DNA of 15,438 bases, taken from Verrucomicrobiaceae bacterium. Lineage in GTDB: Bacteria > Verrucomicrobiota > Verrucomicrobiae > Verrucomicrobiales > Akkermansiaceae. Position numbers and translations under genes: made by a program. Each line of letters starts with the position of its first letter. The stretch's first letter is position 1. The stretch lies in NCBI GenBank assembly GCA_003820635.1, contig RPOS01000065.1:1-15438 (forward strand). Reading direction: 5' to 3'. Below, piece by piece: positions 5,780 to 12,928 of this stretch. The notes beneath the pieces were generated by a model that saw only the letters and a list, made by a program, of their open reading frames with translations, searched no databases and was not told the origin of the DNA.

Positions 5780-8071
5780 CTACTTCACCTGCCTAAGCGC
5801 CCCGCCCACTACACCCGGAGGCGCGTCCTCCACCATGCGCCGCAAGTCTGACTTGCTATGCAAAGCAAGCATCTCAGGCGCAGCGAAAACGTGTTTCTTC
5901 GTCTTGAATTCGGTTGATGTAAGGCGCCCCATATCGACCCAACCCGCATCTTTTAAAGCTGCGAATATAGCTGCTTGATGCACCCTCACCCCGCTGGCAA
6001 CGCTACCTGATAACCTATCCGCCAGCGCGTGCCACGGCGCACCCACCACGCCCTTCGCAAACTCACCTAAGCGCCGTTCCATCAATTCCACCAAATGCGA
6101 CTCAACACCCGATCTGCCAGTCTGCACCATGATCGCTTTCGCCTCGGTCATAGGTGGGGGCGCGGCAGGGTTCCACTTACTCACGTCACGGGCGGCCAGG
6201 AAGCCCGCCACGGCCTCAAACCCACCTGACTGATACCACGACCACAGCGCACTAGCCTCACGCTCAGCAAGACGCCCCGCGTCCGACCACAAACAAAACC
6301 ACCGGCGATCGTCACTAGGTATCGTGATGGCAGCACGCTCATTAGAAAACGCGACCACGAACACGCGATTAACCGCGTCGTATGGGGGCAAGCCTTTGCG
6401 CTGGATAGTTAGATACTCGGGCGGGGCAGCGATGATAGGCTTAAGCTGGTTTTCCAACGCGCGTCTGTCTTTCGCTTCCGCTTGGCGCAACTCCGATATC
6501 TGCATTACTTCGCATTCGAGCGCATAACCCCATTGGGAGGCGATTTCCTCGGTGCGTACCAGCGAACAATTGTGCAGGGCGGAACCGCCAATGGCACGAA
6601 AGAACGGCGCGAAAAGCGTATCCTTCCCCGAACCGGGATTGCCGCCGAACAGCACTGCGTGGTTGATCTTGATGTTGGCGTGTTGCACCTTATGCGCCAG
6701 CACGTTGAGCAGGTGTTCGCGCTCATAATCCTCGGGGACCATGCGGTGCAGGTGCGCGAGCCACGGGGAGACGTCGGCAACAGCCGTACCGGGGCGGGCA
6801 TCTTGCCAACGGTTACCATACACCCGACCCTCACGTGCCACCAGGATCGACTCGCCGGCGGCGTAGGTCAGACCATCCAACACCCGCGCACCCATCGCCT
6901 GGCGGTTCTGGTCGTAACAGCCACTGGCCTCGATTTTGCCGCCTGTGTGAATGCTCTTACAGGACACGTGACGATAAAGGGCGTCAAAGGCACGACGCGT
7001 TAACACTCGGCGCTCGATCAGGTCAAAGTAGGCATCCTCGGTCATCACGTACGCGAAACGGTCATACCAGCCCGCCTTATCGATCCGCCCCAGTTCTTTG
7101 CGATCCACTTCGGCCACCACTGCGGCGGCGGCGTCTGGATATGCTTCGGTCGGGGCGATCTTGGCGCGCATGTCGCCCATCACCTGGGCAAGCAGCTCCT
7201 CGCGCAAGCCCGGCGCGCAAGTAGGGCCACCTTCGGCGGCCACCCACGCGAGATACCGAGTACTGTCCCAATCGCAGCAATGCGCGTGCAGGCACACGTA
7301 AGCGCGATTAACCGCATGGTAACGGCCTTCGGGGTTGCCGTCTGTATGTTCGGCGGCATTCGGACAGACCACGCCCGACCAACCTTCAGGGTTACGTTCG
7401 GAAATCAACTGCCCCTGCGCACGTACCCACGCCAGCACCACGTCTTTGCCATCATCCTCAAGCGCCACACGGCGCACGCGGGCGGTGTCAGCCTCGGCGG
7501 GCACCACCTGAAGGGCTTCGCAGATCTGCTCAAGGGTGTATTCACGCTCGGGCGCAAACTCTACTAGTTTGGACTCAAACCCTTCCCGCCCCGGCTTGAG
7601 ATTGATTGACCCGGGCAGGCGGAAGTTGCGCACAGGATTGATTGCGCCCTTGTCGGTGTATCCGGCATCAGCAATTGCCTTGATCGCGGCGCTGAACTCG
7701 CCCGCTGTTGGTTGTTCGCTGAACACGTAACCCCACTGGAAGTTACCCGGTGAAGTTTCCATCTTCCAAGTCGGTTCTAGCGGCGGTACTTCGGATTTCG
7801 TGCCTACATCATCCAGCACCATAACGATCACGAAATCAGCGTTAGCCGCAGACGCAGACGGTTTGCCATCCTTAAAACGAGACACGACAAACGCCCCGGT
7901 GTTGCCGTACCAAGCGTGTCCCGGCTTCCATGCGGAAGGCAAGTAAGCGGGCCAACTGCATTTCACTGCGCCATCGGCGTGTTTTTCACCGTTTTTATTT
8001 GGCTTCTGCTTGACAATCAAAGCGGTTTCACCTTCACCCGCCAGAGACGTGATAAAATCAAGAAATTGCAT
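5780..8071 (-). CDS. Phage primase-helicase (D5/DUF5906-type with AEP-like primase domain)
   Basis: This enzyme would prime and unwind phage DNA. The ATG at 8071 has GGGAGG 7 nt upstream; the longer frame to 8137 runs through a hairpin and is rejected. The product is 763 aa. N-terminal part: VMVLDDVGTKS (about 83-93, paired Asp D87/D88), ETSPGNFQWGYVF and RNFRLPGSINLKPG (148-161) fit RepB/AEP-like primases. A Cys/His cluster follows (C236, H242, C260, H262/H264, C265/C266), a possible zinc site. C-terminal SF3/D5-like ATPase: Walker A GGNPGSGKDT (476-485, K483), QISELR (E527, Walker B-like), then FSNERAAITIPSDDRRWF (sensor/arginine residues near 587-590). It is the last gene of the leftward replication operon and ends 10 nt from the terminator. 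Confidence 0.88.
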   Translation of the reverse strand: MQFLDFITSLAGEGETALIVKQKPNKNGEKHADGAVKCSWPAYLPSAWKPGHAWYGNTGAFVVSRFKDGKPSASAANADFVIVMVLDDVGTKSEVPPLEPTWKMETSPGNFQWGYVFSEQPTAGEFSAAIKAIADAGYTDKGAINPVRNFRLPGSINLKPGREGFESKLVEFAPEREYTLEQICEALQVVPAEADTARVRRVALEDDGKDVVLAWVRAQGQLISERNPEGWSGVVCPNAAEHTDGNPEGRYHAVNRAYVCLHAHCCDWDSTRYLAWVAAEGGPTCAPGLREELLAQVMGDMRAKIAPTEAYPDAAAAVVAEVDRKELGRIDKAGWYDRFAYVMTEDAYFDLIERRVLTRRAFDALYRHVSCKSIHTGGKIEASGCYDQNRQAMGARVLDGLTYAAGESILVAREGRVYGNRWQDARPGTAVADVSPWLAHLHRMVPEDYEREHLLNVLAHKVQHANIKINHAVLFGGNPGSGKDTLFAPFFRAIGGSALHNCSLVRTEEIASQWGYALECEVMQISELRQAEAKDRRALENQLKPIIAAPPEYLTIQRKGLPPYDAVNRVFVVAFSNERAAITIPSDDRRWFCLWSDAGRLAEREASALWSWYQSGGFEAVAGFLAARDVSKWNPAAPPPMTEAKAIMVQTGRSGVESHLVELMERRLGEFAKGVVGAPWHALADRLSGSVASGVRVHQAAIFAALKDAGWVDMGRLTSTEFKTKKHVFAAPEMLALHSKSDLRRMVEDAPPGVVGGALRQVK

Positions 8072-8095
8072 TTCATTTCCTCCCAAGGAAATTCG

Positions 8096-8120
8096 TCCCC
8101 CTAGCTCACTACTAGGGGGA
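8096..8120 (+). terminator. 9-bp hairpin plus U-tract oriented against the operon
   Basis: TCCCCCTAG-CTCACTA-CTAGGGGGA is a perfect 9-bp stem followed on the plus strand by TTTTTATTTAA, the form of an intrinsic terminator for rightward transcripts. All genes around it run leftward, and it sits between the HNH gene and the primase SD. It may stop antisense transcription, act as a processing or stabilising hairpin on the leftward mRNA, or mark the edge of an insertion. Confidence 0.65.
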
Positions 8121-8123
8121 TTT

Positions 8124-8507
8124 TTATTTAACTGCAATCAACCCCTTATTGTGTAACTTTCTGTCTGCGGCATTTTCGCTAATCGTTCCGTATTTAAGAT
8201 TACTTAGAGCGTTGTTGAATTTGTTGCCATCCAAATGTCGAATTTCACAACGCTCATCCATCGACGGACGATATCCTTCAAACGCTAACAACACTAATTC
8301 ATGCGTGTAAGTTGTTTTTGTGACACCGGCACGCGAAAGTTTGACGCTTAAATAAGTATTGGAAACAAACTGTTTAATGTCTTTGCCCTTATACGTCATG
8401 CCTTGGTGACGGCCATAAGGCACAGACCGCGTAAGCGACCGAACATTTCCAAAATTACTTACTTCGTAAAAACCCTCATAGCCGGGAATTGAAGTCCAAA
8501 TTTCCAT
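8124..8507 (-). CDS. HNH homing-type endonuclease with NUMOD4 domain
   Basis: Free-standing HNH endonucleases are selfish genes that cut DNA lacking them. The product (127 aa from the ATG at 8507, SD GGAAAGG 6 nt upstream within the end of the polymerase gene) opens with the NUMOD4 signature EIWTSIPGYEGFYEVSNFGN VRSL (3-25). It then has an HNH_3 core: THELVLLAFEGYRP (H69), RHLDGNKFNNALSNLKYGT (H91, N98/N99, N103). The catalytic residues look intact. The start is 2 nt after the polymerase stop. The gene is visibly AT-richer than both neighbours, a sign of separate origin, and sits where polymerase and primase would otherwise adjoin. No intron boundary is evident, as both flanking genes are complete. 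Confidence 0.9.
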   Translation of the reverse strand: MEIWTSIPGYEGFYEVSNFGNVRSLTRSVPYGRHQGMTYKGKDIKQFVSNTYLSVKLSRAGVTKTTYTHELVLLAFEGYRPSMDERCEIRHLDGNKFNNALSNLKYGTISENAADRKLHNKGLIAVK

Positions 8508-8509
8508 GT

Positions 8510-10441
8510 TCAACCTTTCCCGTAGCGCGTCATTGAATGTACTTCTACATCCAAAGGCAACTCTTTCGCCCATACAGGCGGCGTTTTCATAATCTCGGCG
8601 AGCCGTTCCATCGCGGAATCAGCCGCCGTTGCATCTACTTCTAAAACAATTTCGTCATGCACATGCAACACCGCGTCGACCTGTCGGAGCGAATAGCGCA
8701 GCAGATCATTCGCAATTGCCTGCGTGATATTCTCGCACGCCAGTCCCTTCCACAAACGCGCACGCGGCCATTCTTTTGCGTCTGCCGTAGGCTTCCATGC
8801 GGCTTTTGCATAGGTCACGCCTTCGGCTTCATTCCGCGCAAAGGGATAGCACAACACACGGCCAGAGGGCAGTGCATACCAAAGGTGCAGTCCGTCAAAC
8901 AAATAAACGACACGCCCTGCGTGGAACTCGTGGCCCTTGTTTCGCATCGCTCGCGTATAGGCTTCTTCCAGATCTTGCCAGTACGGTACAGCCCACGGAT
9001 TCGCCCGTCGCCAACCATCGACCATGCGCCGAGCGTCCGACTCGGGCAGATGCACGCCATAGACGCGGCCCATCGCAGCGAATGCGCCCACGCCGCCAGC
9101 GAATCCACAGGCGAGTTCCTGCACCTTCCCGATCTGGCGCTGCTCTTTGTCGATCTGCTCATATGGCACGTGGAACGTCGCGGAAGCATTCACCTTATAA
9201 ACGTCCTCGCCACGCTCGAACAGTTCCAGCTTGGCAGTACCTGCGCGACAGTTGGACGCCCACGGATTCACCCGCGCCTCGATACCCGCCCAATCCGCCA
9301 CGACCAACACCTTCCCCTTAGCGGGAATGATCGCCGGGCGCAGCATGGCCTTTAAGACGTCTGTAACCCGTTTTCCAAACTCAGGCACCACTGAACCGCC
9401 TGAAACCATTCTTGCTCGAACGGCGTCAGGTTCTGCGGCGCATTTTCGGGTGAAGTTATGCACCTGCGCGCCGTAGCTACTAGCTCGGCCAGTCGCTGAT
9501 CCGCCAGCAAAAACGAAGGCTCCCCGGACTCGGTGATCTTCATCATCTGCCAGCGCAGCAAGGCGGCTGAACTTAGCAACCGACGACGCCCACAGATCAT
9601 CTGCACACTGAATGACTTCTTGGACATGCGGCGGCACCTCCTCGACGTTATCAATCGTCAGCAAATTCGCCCGGACGGTCTTGTCGATTGAATACTTCTC
9701 GCCCGTCCACATGAGCTTCTTCGCCTGCTCGCCTACCCGCGCTAGTACCCATTCACGCATCTTAGGTGAGCGCACACTGCGGATCTCGCCGTCTGTCGCT
9801 TCGACTACCTTCGCCTGGATCTCTTCCACTTCGGCTTCGGAATACCGCACAGCGGCCAAGCACAGCGGAACGTCTACCAACACGCCCCGGTCGTTGATGC
9901 GCTCGTTGGTCTGGTAGTCACTAAGTTCGTCGGCGCTCAGGTCACGCATACCTTTGGAGACGGCACGCATGGCGAGCACGTCCTGCTCGCAATAGGCGAT
10001 CATTTCGGCCATCAATTTAGCGTCCTGGCGGAACGATCCGTCGGCCTGGGGTACGGATAGCAGCCGAATCAGTTGGCTGCCTCGGTGATCCTTACGCATC
10101 ACGCTGGACAGCGCGCGTCCCACGTCCTCAAGCGAGCCGGGCAAGCAATTAGCGCGTGCCTGTGCAGCGGTGCAATAGAACTGCTCCGGGTGAAAGTTGA
10201 TCTGAAGGACGTACCAAAAGATAAGCCGCTCGAAAGCGGCGTTGTGCGCGCGTATCTGGCCCTCATGCGCCAAGATACGTCCAGGAAAAGGTTGATCTGG
10301 CGTCCATGTCTGCACGTCCTCATCGTCAAACGCGTAGGACATACACAGCACGTCGGTGCTGGCGTCCTGCGCGTAGTTGTAGACGCCCTTAGCGCGCAAG
10401 TCGCAGCGGCTACGGGTTTCGAAGTCGACATAAAGGATCAT
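8510..10441 (-). CDS. Family A DNA polymerase with 3'-5' exonuclease
   Basis: This is the replicative polymerase of the phage (643 aa). The ATG at 10441 overlaps the stop of the preceding 38-aa gene (ATGA), which decides the start; the longer frame to 10513 is rejected. Exonuclease motifs: YVDFETRS (D6/E8), HNAAFE (N67), YCEQD (Y150/D154). Polymerase motifs: A, VADWAGIEAR (D383/E388), a variant of the usual DYSQIELR; B, RQIGKVQELACGFAGG (R435, K439, L443, F447); C, VHDEIV (H595/D596/E597). All catalytic carboxylates are present and there is no 5'-3' exonuclease domain. By R-x3-K-x3 spacing, L443 corresponds to E. coli Pol I F762 and F447 to Y766. The HNH gene follows 2 nt after the stop. Confidence 0.93.
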   Translation of the reverse strand: MILYVDFETRSRCDLRAKGVYNYAQDASTDVLCMSYAFDDEDVQTWTPDQPFPGRILAHEGQIRAHNAAFERLIFWYVLQINFHPEQFYCTAAQARANCLPGSLEDVGRALSSVMRKDHRGSQLIRLLSVPQADGSFRQDAKLMAEMIAYCEQDVLAMRAVSKGMRDLSADELSDYQTNERINDRGVLVDVPLCLAAVRYSEAEVEEIQAKVVEATDGEIRSVRSPKMREWVLARVGEQAKKLMWTGEKYSIDKTVRANLLTIDNVEEVPPHVQEVIQCADDLWASSVAKFSRLAALADDEDHRVRGAFVFAGGSATGRASSYGAQVHNFTRKCAAEPDAVRARMVSGGSVVPEFGKRVTDVLKAMLRPAIIPAKGKVLVVADWAGIEARVNPWASNCRAGTAKLELFERGEDVYKVNASATFHVPYEQIDKEQRQIGKVQELACGFAGGVGAFAAMGRVYGVHLPESDARRMVDGWRRANPWAVPYWQDLEEAYTRAMRNKGHEFHAGRVVYLFDGLHLWYALPSGRVLCYPFARNEAEGVTYAKAAWKPTADAKEWPRARLWKGLACENITQAIANDLLRYSLRQVDAVLHVHDEIVLEVDATAADSAMERLAEIMKTPPVWAKELPLDVEVHSMTRYGKG

Positions 10442-10554
10442 TCGCTTATGCATCCAATAAGGAATGCCAACACGCAGCCAATAGCCGCGCCTGTACCACC
10501 ACCAGCGAGCCAACCCACGAAAGTGCAGAATGTTGCGAATGCCCAGAAGTCCAT
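10438..10554 (-). CDS. Small membrane protein, 38 aa
   Basis: The ATG at 10554 is preceded by AAAGGAAACGAAG, a good SD about 8 nt away, and the stop overlaps the polymerase start (ATGA). The peptide MDFWAFATFCTFVGWLAGGG, then TGAAIGCVLAFLIGCISE, is almost entirely hydrophobic. A Gly-rich turn divides it, so it could be one long or two short spans, and it has three cysteines. It sits where the polymerase would otherwise be annotated with a false N-terminal extension. A membrane peptide between a tRNA and a replicative polymerase is unusual. A role in anchoring replication is only speculation. Confidence 0.65.
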   Translation of the reverse strand: MDFWAFATFCTFVGWLAGGGTGAAIGCVLAFLIGCISE

Positions 10555-10581
10555 CTTCGTTTCCTTTAGATTAGTTTAGTG

Positions 10582-10657
10582 TGGTGCTGACGGTCGGATT
10601 CGAACTGACGACCTACCGCTTACAAGGCGGTTGCTCTACCAACTGAGCTACGCCAGC
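10582..10657 (-). tRNA. tRNA-Thr (anticodon UGU)
   Basis: A complete 76-nt cloverleaf with encoded CCA. Acceptor GCTGGCG pairs with CGTCAGC (one G-U), D-stem GCTC/GAGC, and anticodon stem ACCGC/GCGGT around CTTGTAA gives anticodon TGT. The T-arm is GTCAG-TTCGAAT-CCGAC, where the fourth pair is an A-C mismatch. G1-C72 and C2-G71 agree with threonine identity. It lies between two protein genes of the leftward replication operon, transcribed with them, so it is more likely expressed phage cargo that reads ACA codons than an attachment site. Confidence 0.95.
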
Positions 10658-10662
10658 ACAGG

Positions 10663-10783
10663 CTGTTGATATTGCACCAACAGAAAAGCAAACCGAGAAC
10701 ACCGAGTTTCCATCCCCATGAAAGTTAGGAATTCCCGATTTGCTTATCTGTTGGTCCGGGGAAAATCAGCCTGCGCCCCGGTT
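10663..10783 (-). other. Structured spacer upstream of the tRNA
   Basis: Arms 10677-10692 and 10739-10754 pair over 16 positions with one mismatch, enclosing about 46 nt, and two further pairs extend the stem. The copy CAACAG at 10678-10683 can pair instead with CTGTTG at 10663-10668. Closer to the preceding gene, CCTGCG/CGCAGG (10775-10780 region) and CCGGGG/CCCCGG offer overlapping, mutually exclusive stems. In the leftward transcript this spacer separates the 215-aa gene from the tRNA, so it may guide tRNA processing or attenuation. No known RNA family is recognised. Confidence 0.55.
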
Positions 10784-10795
10784 CGCAGGTACTAC

Positions 10796-11443
10796 TTACA
10801 CGCTACGACGGCGACGACCCGGCGTTGATTCTTGCACTGCTTCAGCATCCCCTTCAGCGGGCGCTTCCGGTTCTGCTTCCATGCTCACGAATTCGACAAT
10901 ATCGAAGATCGGAGTATAGATACGGCCATACGACTTGTGCTGATAATGCTCCTTCTTCAGACGCACGACAGGCACAGGCTTGGTCTGGTCGGCATCAACC
11001 TGAGTGGCAATCGCCACAGCCAGTTCTTGCACTGCACGCTTACCGCCGACCGAGGTCACGTTATAGCGCGCTTCCATCCCAACATCTTCGCCCTTGATGC
11101 ACTTAAGCGACATACCGACTTGCGTCTCCCAACCGCGTTTAGCGGCAGCAGGCGCAGGGCCGACTTCCGGCAGCGGTTCAGCAACGGGCACCATCTTTTC
11201 GCCCAGCACTTCCCCGTCGCCCCATGCAATGAAACCATGCACGAAGGAGAACGGATTCACTGCCCACAGGCTGTCATCTTCTACTTCGGTTTGATCCGCG
11301 CCGAACACCCAGTGGCCGGTCTTGTCCATCTTGATAATGACGGAACCAGTCGGGCCAACATCGGACGCGATAGAACGCAAAGCGGTTGAAAGCGAAGCAA
11401 CTGCGGGAAGGTTTGCACCAGCGAAAGCGACAAGATTAGACAT
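10796..11443 (-). CDS. Conserved phage replication-module protein, 215 aa
   Basis: The ATG at 11443 has AAAGGA about 6 nt upstream, next to the stop of the nuclease gene (11454). The product has KMDKTGHWVFGADQTEVEDDS and AVNPFSFVHGFIAWGDGEVLGEKMVP, then KRGWETQVGMSLKCI, SVGGKRAVQELAVAIATQV and HKSYGRIYTPIFDIVEFV. The tail is acidic-to-basic (EPEAPAEGDAEAVQES, GRRRRSV). I know this protein type from many proteobacterial phages, beside Cas4-like nucleases and polymerase, always as a hypothetical protein. The beta-rich body, abundant position in a replication operon and disordered acidic tail would suit a single-stranded-DNA-binding or annealing protein, but the C-terminus is basic, unlike SSB tips. 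The function is inferred only. Confidence 0.75.
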   Translation of the reverse strand: MSNLVAFAGANLPAVASLSTALRSIASDVGPTGSVIIKMDKTGHWVFGADQTEVEDDSLWAVNPFSFVHGFIAWGDGEVLGEKMVPVAEPLPEVGPAPAAAKRGWETQVGMSLKCIKGEDVGMEARYNVTSVGGKRAVQELAVAIATQVDADQTKPVPVVRLKKEHYQHKSYGRIYTPIFDIVEFVSMEAEPEAPAEGDAEAVQESTPGRRRRSV

Positions 11444-11453
11444 AGTTTTTCCT

Positions 11454-12578
11454 TTAGATCAGTTTAGAGAGGGCAGCAGTCAATTGCTGTCCGATTTGCA
11501 ACACTTCAGGCCGGGCATCACTCACATGAGCGAGAGTGCTACCCGACGAAGTTGATGCTACACAATCCGGCAACGGTTGTCCAAGATTTTTTAACATCTT
11601 TTCTGCCTTGGCGGGTGAGATCAGAACGCGGTCATAAATGTACTCTTCCAACAGGTGTTCCGACAGTGCAGCGCGCGCAGCATCTTCATCCGTCCAACGC
11701 CGGACGGCACGCTTGGCAACCAGCTTATGCTCAGGCAGTTTGATCCCCTTCTCCAGCATCTGAAACGCCAGCGCGCGGAGATCTGTAATCCACCCCTCTA
11801 GTACATCGGCATTTTTAAGATAGGCGCTGATCTGCGCTGCGTCCAGGTCTTGCAGCGACGTCTTAAGCGCGCGATCAACTGCGCCCGTCATTTTGGGGCA
11901 AATGGGTTTTGCGGCACACCAGCGGCAGTGGTCGCCCGCGCTCAGGTTGGCGTCAGGTTTCTGTGCTTCGCGTACCGCCATCGCCAGCTCATGTTCGAAC
12001 GCCTTGATGCGCTCCGGCGTAGTCACCCAGCGGCTAACGCCTTTGGTCGGCTGGACAATCACGCACTCGATTTCTGTTGCACCCTTAAACACCCACTGCA
12101 CTTCAGGGGTGCGCATCGCAGCGGCAGCGTAGAACAGCAGTTGTGGATTCTCTTCCGCTGTCACCAGCACGCCGTCGCCAAACTTCCAGTCAATTACCAG
12201 AGCCTTAGTTCCAATGCGACCCAATAGGTCAGTAGAGCCAAAAACGTCAGGTAAAAAATCACCAAAACCCACTCGGGTTTCGACAGCGAATTCCATTTGT
12301 TTCGTCGGGTCGATTTCGTCGAGAGCCGCGAGCGCCGGTAGTAACTTGTCATCTATCAGTTCCTGGGTAAGTTCAATGTCTTGATACTTCATGCCTAGGA
12401 ACGAATCCACCGGCAGCGATTTGTCCAATATGTCGGCGATTACGTTGTGCAACAGCGTGCCTTCATCTGCGTACTTGCTAGACAGTTGCGGCGGCATCTT
12501 ATTGACCAACGCCACGCTACCGGGGCACGCCATCACTCGCTTGGCGGTGCTACCGCCGACTACTTTACTGTGTTGCAT
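11454..12578 (-). CDS. Cas4/RecB-like nuclease, DUF2800 family
   Basis: A PD-(D/E)XK exonuclease probably acting in phage replication or recombination. The product is 374 aa. The N-terminus has STAKRVMACPGS (C18) and YADEGTLLH (E39, H44). The catalytic core is FGSTDLLG (D117), VIDWKFGDG (D130, K132) and ENPQLLFYA (Q146). C218-R-W-C221-x5-C227 with C18 gives four cysteines, as in the iron-sulfur cluster of Cas4/AddB-type nucleases. These motifs match the DUF2800 family as I know it. SD GGAGG (12591-12587) lies 8 nt before the ATG, and a leftward promoter lies just upstream. It is the first gene of the replication operon. Confidence 0.88.
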   Translation of the reverse strand: MQHSKVVGGSTAKRVMACPGSVALVNKMPPQLSSKYADEGTLLHNVIADILDKSLPVDSFLGMKYQDIELTQELIDDKLLPALAALDEIDPTKQMEFAVETRVGFGDFLPDVFGSTDLLGRIGTKALVIDWKFGDGVLVTAEENPQLLFYAAAAMRTPEVQWVFKGATEIECVIVQPTKGVSRWVTTPERIKAFEHELAMAVREAQKPDANLSAGDHCRWCAAKPICPKMTGAVDRALKTSLQDLDAAQISAYLKNADVLEGWITDLRALAFQMLEKGIKLPEHKLVAKRAVRRWTDEDAARAALSEHLLEEYIYDRVLISPAKAEKMLKNLGQPLPDCVASTSSGSTLAHVSDARPEVLQIGQQLTAALSKLI

Positions 12579-12603
12579 TTGTGTTTCCTCCGTTTCAGGC
12601 TGA

Positions 12604-12631
12604 ATAATAATTGAAAAAAAGTTTTTGACAA
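12604..12631 (-). promoter_or_regulatory. Leftward promoter of the replication operon
   Basis: TTGTCA (12631-12626, 5 of 6) is followed by a 16-nt spacer and TATTAT (12609-12604, 5 of 6). The predicted start near 12597 gives a 19-nt leader that carries the GGAGG for the DUF2800 nuclease. Its -35 shares bases with that of the rightward promoter. Confidence 0.7.
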
Positions 12632-12652
12632 CCTAATTTTTCATGCTAGAGT
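12625..12652 (+). promoter_or_regulatory. Rightward promoter, predicted to give a leaderless mRNA
   Basis: TTGACA (12625-12630, perfect), a 16-nt spacer and TAGAGT (12647-12652) with an extended -10 TG at 12644-12645. Counting 7 nt from the -10 places +1 at 12659, the A of the VRR-NUC ATG, and no SD is seen there. The leftward promoter overlaps it back to back. Confidence 0.75.
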
Positions 12653-12658
12653 GAGTCC

Positions 12659-12928
12659 ATGAAAGAACACGAGATAGAAAGTTACTTTGTCTGGGTAGTC
12701 GAGATGCAAGGCGGGCTGACATACAAGTTTAAAAGCCCATCCCATCGCGGCGTCGCTGACCGGATTGCGTGTCTGCCGAACGGCCAAACTTGGTTTGTTG
12801 AACTTAAAACCAAAGGCGGGCGCTTGTCAGAACTCCAAAAATTGTACGCACGAGACATGCGCAGCTTAGGTCAAAACTATGCGTGCCTCTGGACTAAGGA
12901 ACAGATTGATGAGTGGGCCAACACTTAG
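12659..12928 (+). CDS. VRR-NUC domain nuclease, 89 aa
   Basis: VRR-NUC enzymes are small PD-(D/E)XK nucleases, some of which resolve branched DNA, and are common in phage replication modules. The full short domain is visible: KEHEIESYF (E5/E7), RGVADRIAC (D34), WFVELKTKGGRLSELQ (E48, K50, Q60). The length is normal for stand-alone members. The start at 12659 is required to keep the first glutamates, although it has no SD, which fits a leaderless transcript. The end overlaps the helicase start by 20 nt. Pairing with an SNF2-like helicase is a recurring phage arrangement and suggests joint action on replication intermediates. Confidence 0.9.
   Translation: MKEHEIESYFVWVVEMQGGLTYKFKSPSHRGVADRIACLPNGQTWFVELKTKGGRLSELQKLYARDMRSLGQNYACLWTKEQIDEWANT

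Noticed and set aside
8072..8137. Upstream extension of the primase reading frame
   Set aside because: It would translate the hairpin and ignore the strong GGGAGG before the ATG at 8071.
8657..9355. Rightward 232-codon frame
   Set aside because: Antisense shadow of the polymerase domain; no SD and no recognisable protein features.
10442..10513. Upstream extension of the polymerase frame
   Set aside because: It overlaps the 38-aa gene, has no SD, and the family starts directly with the exonuclease motif YVDFET.
10582..10657. tRNA as an attL/attR attachment site
   Set aside because: No integrase gene or partial tRNA duplicate is seen nearby, and the tRNA lies inside a continuous operon.
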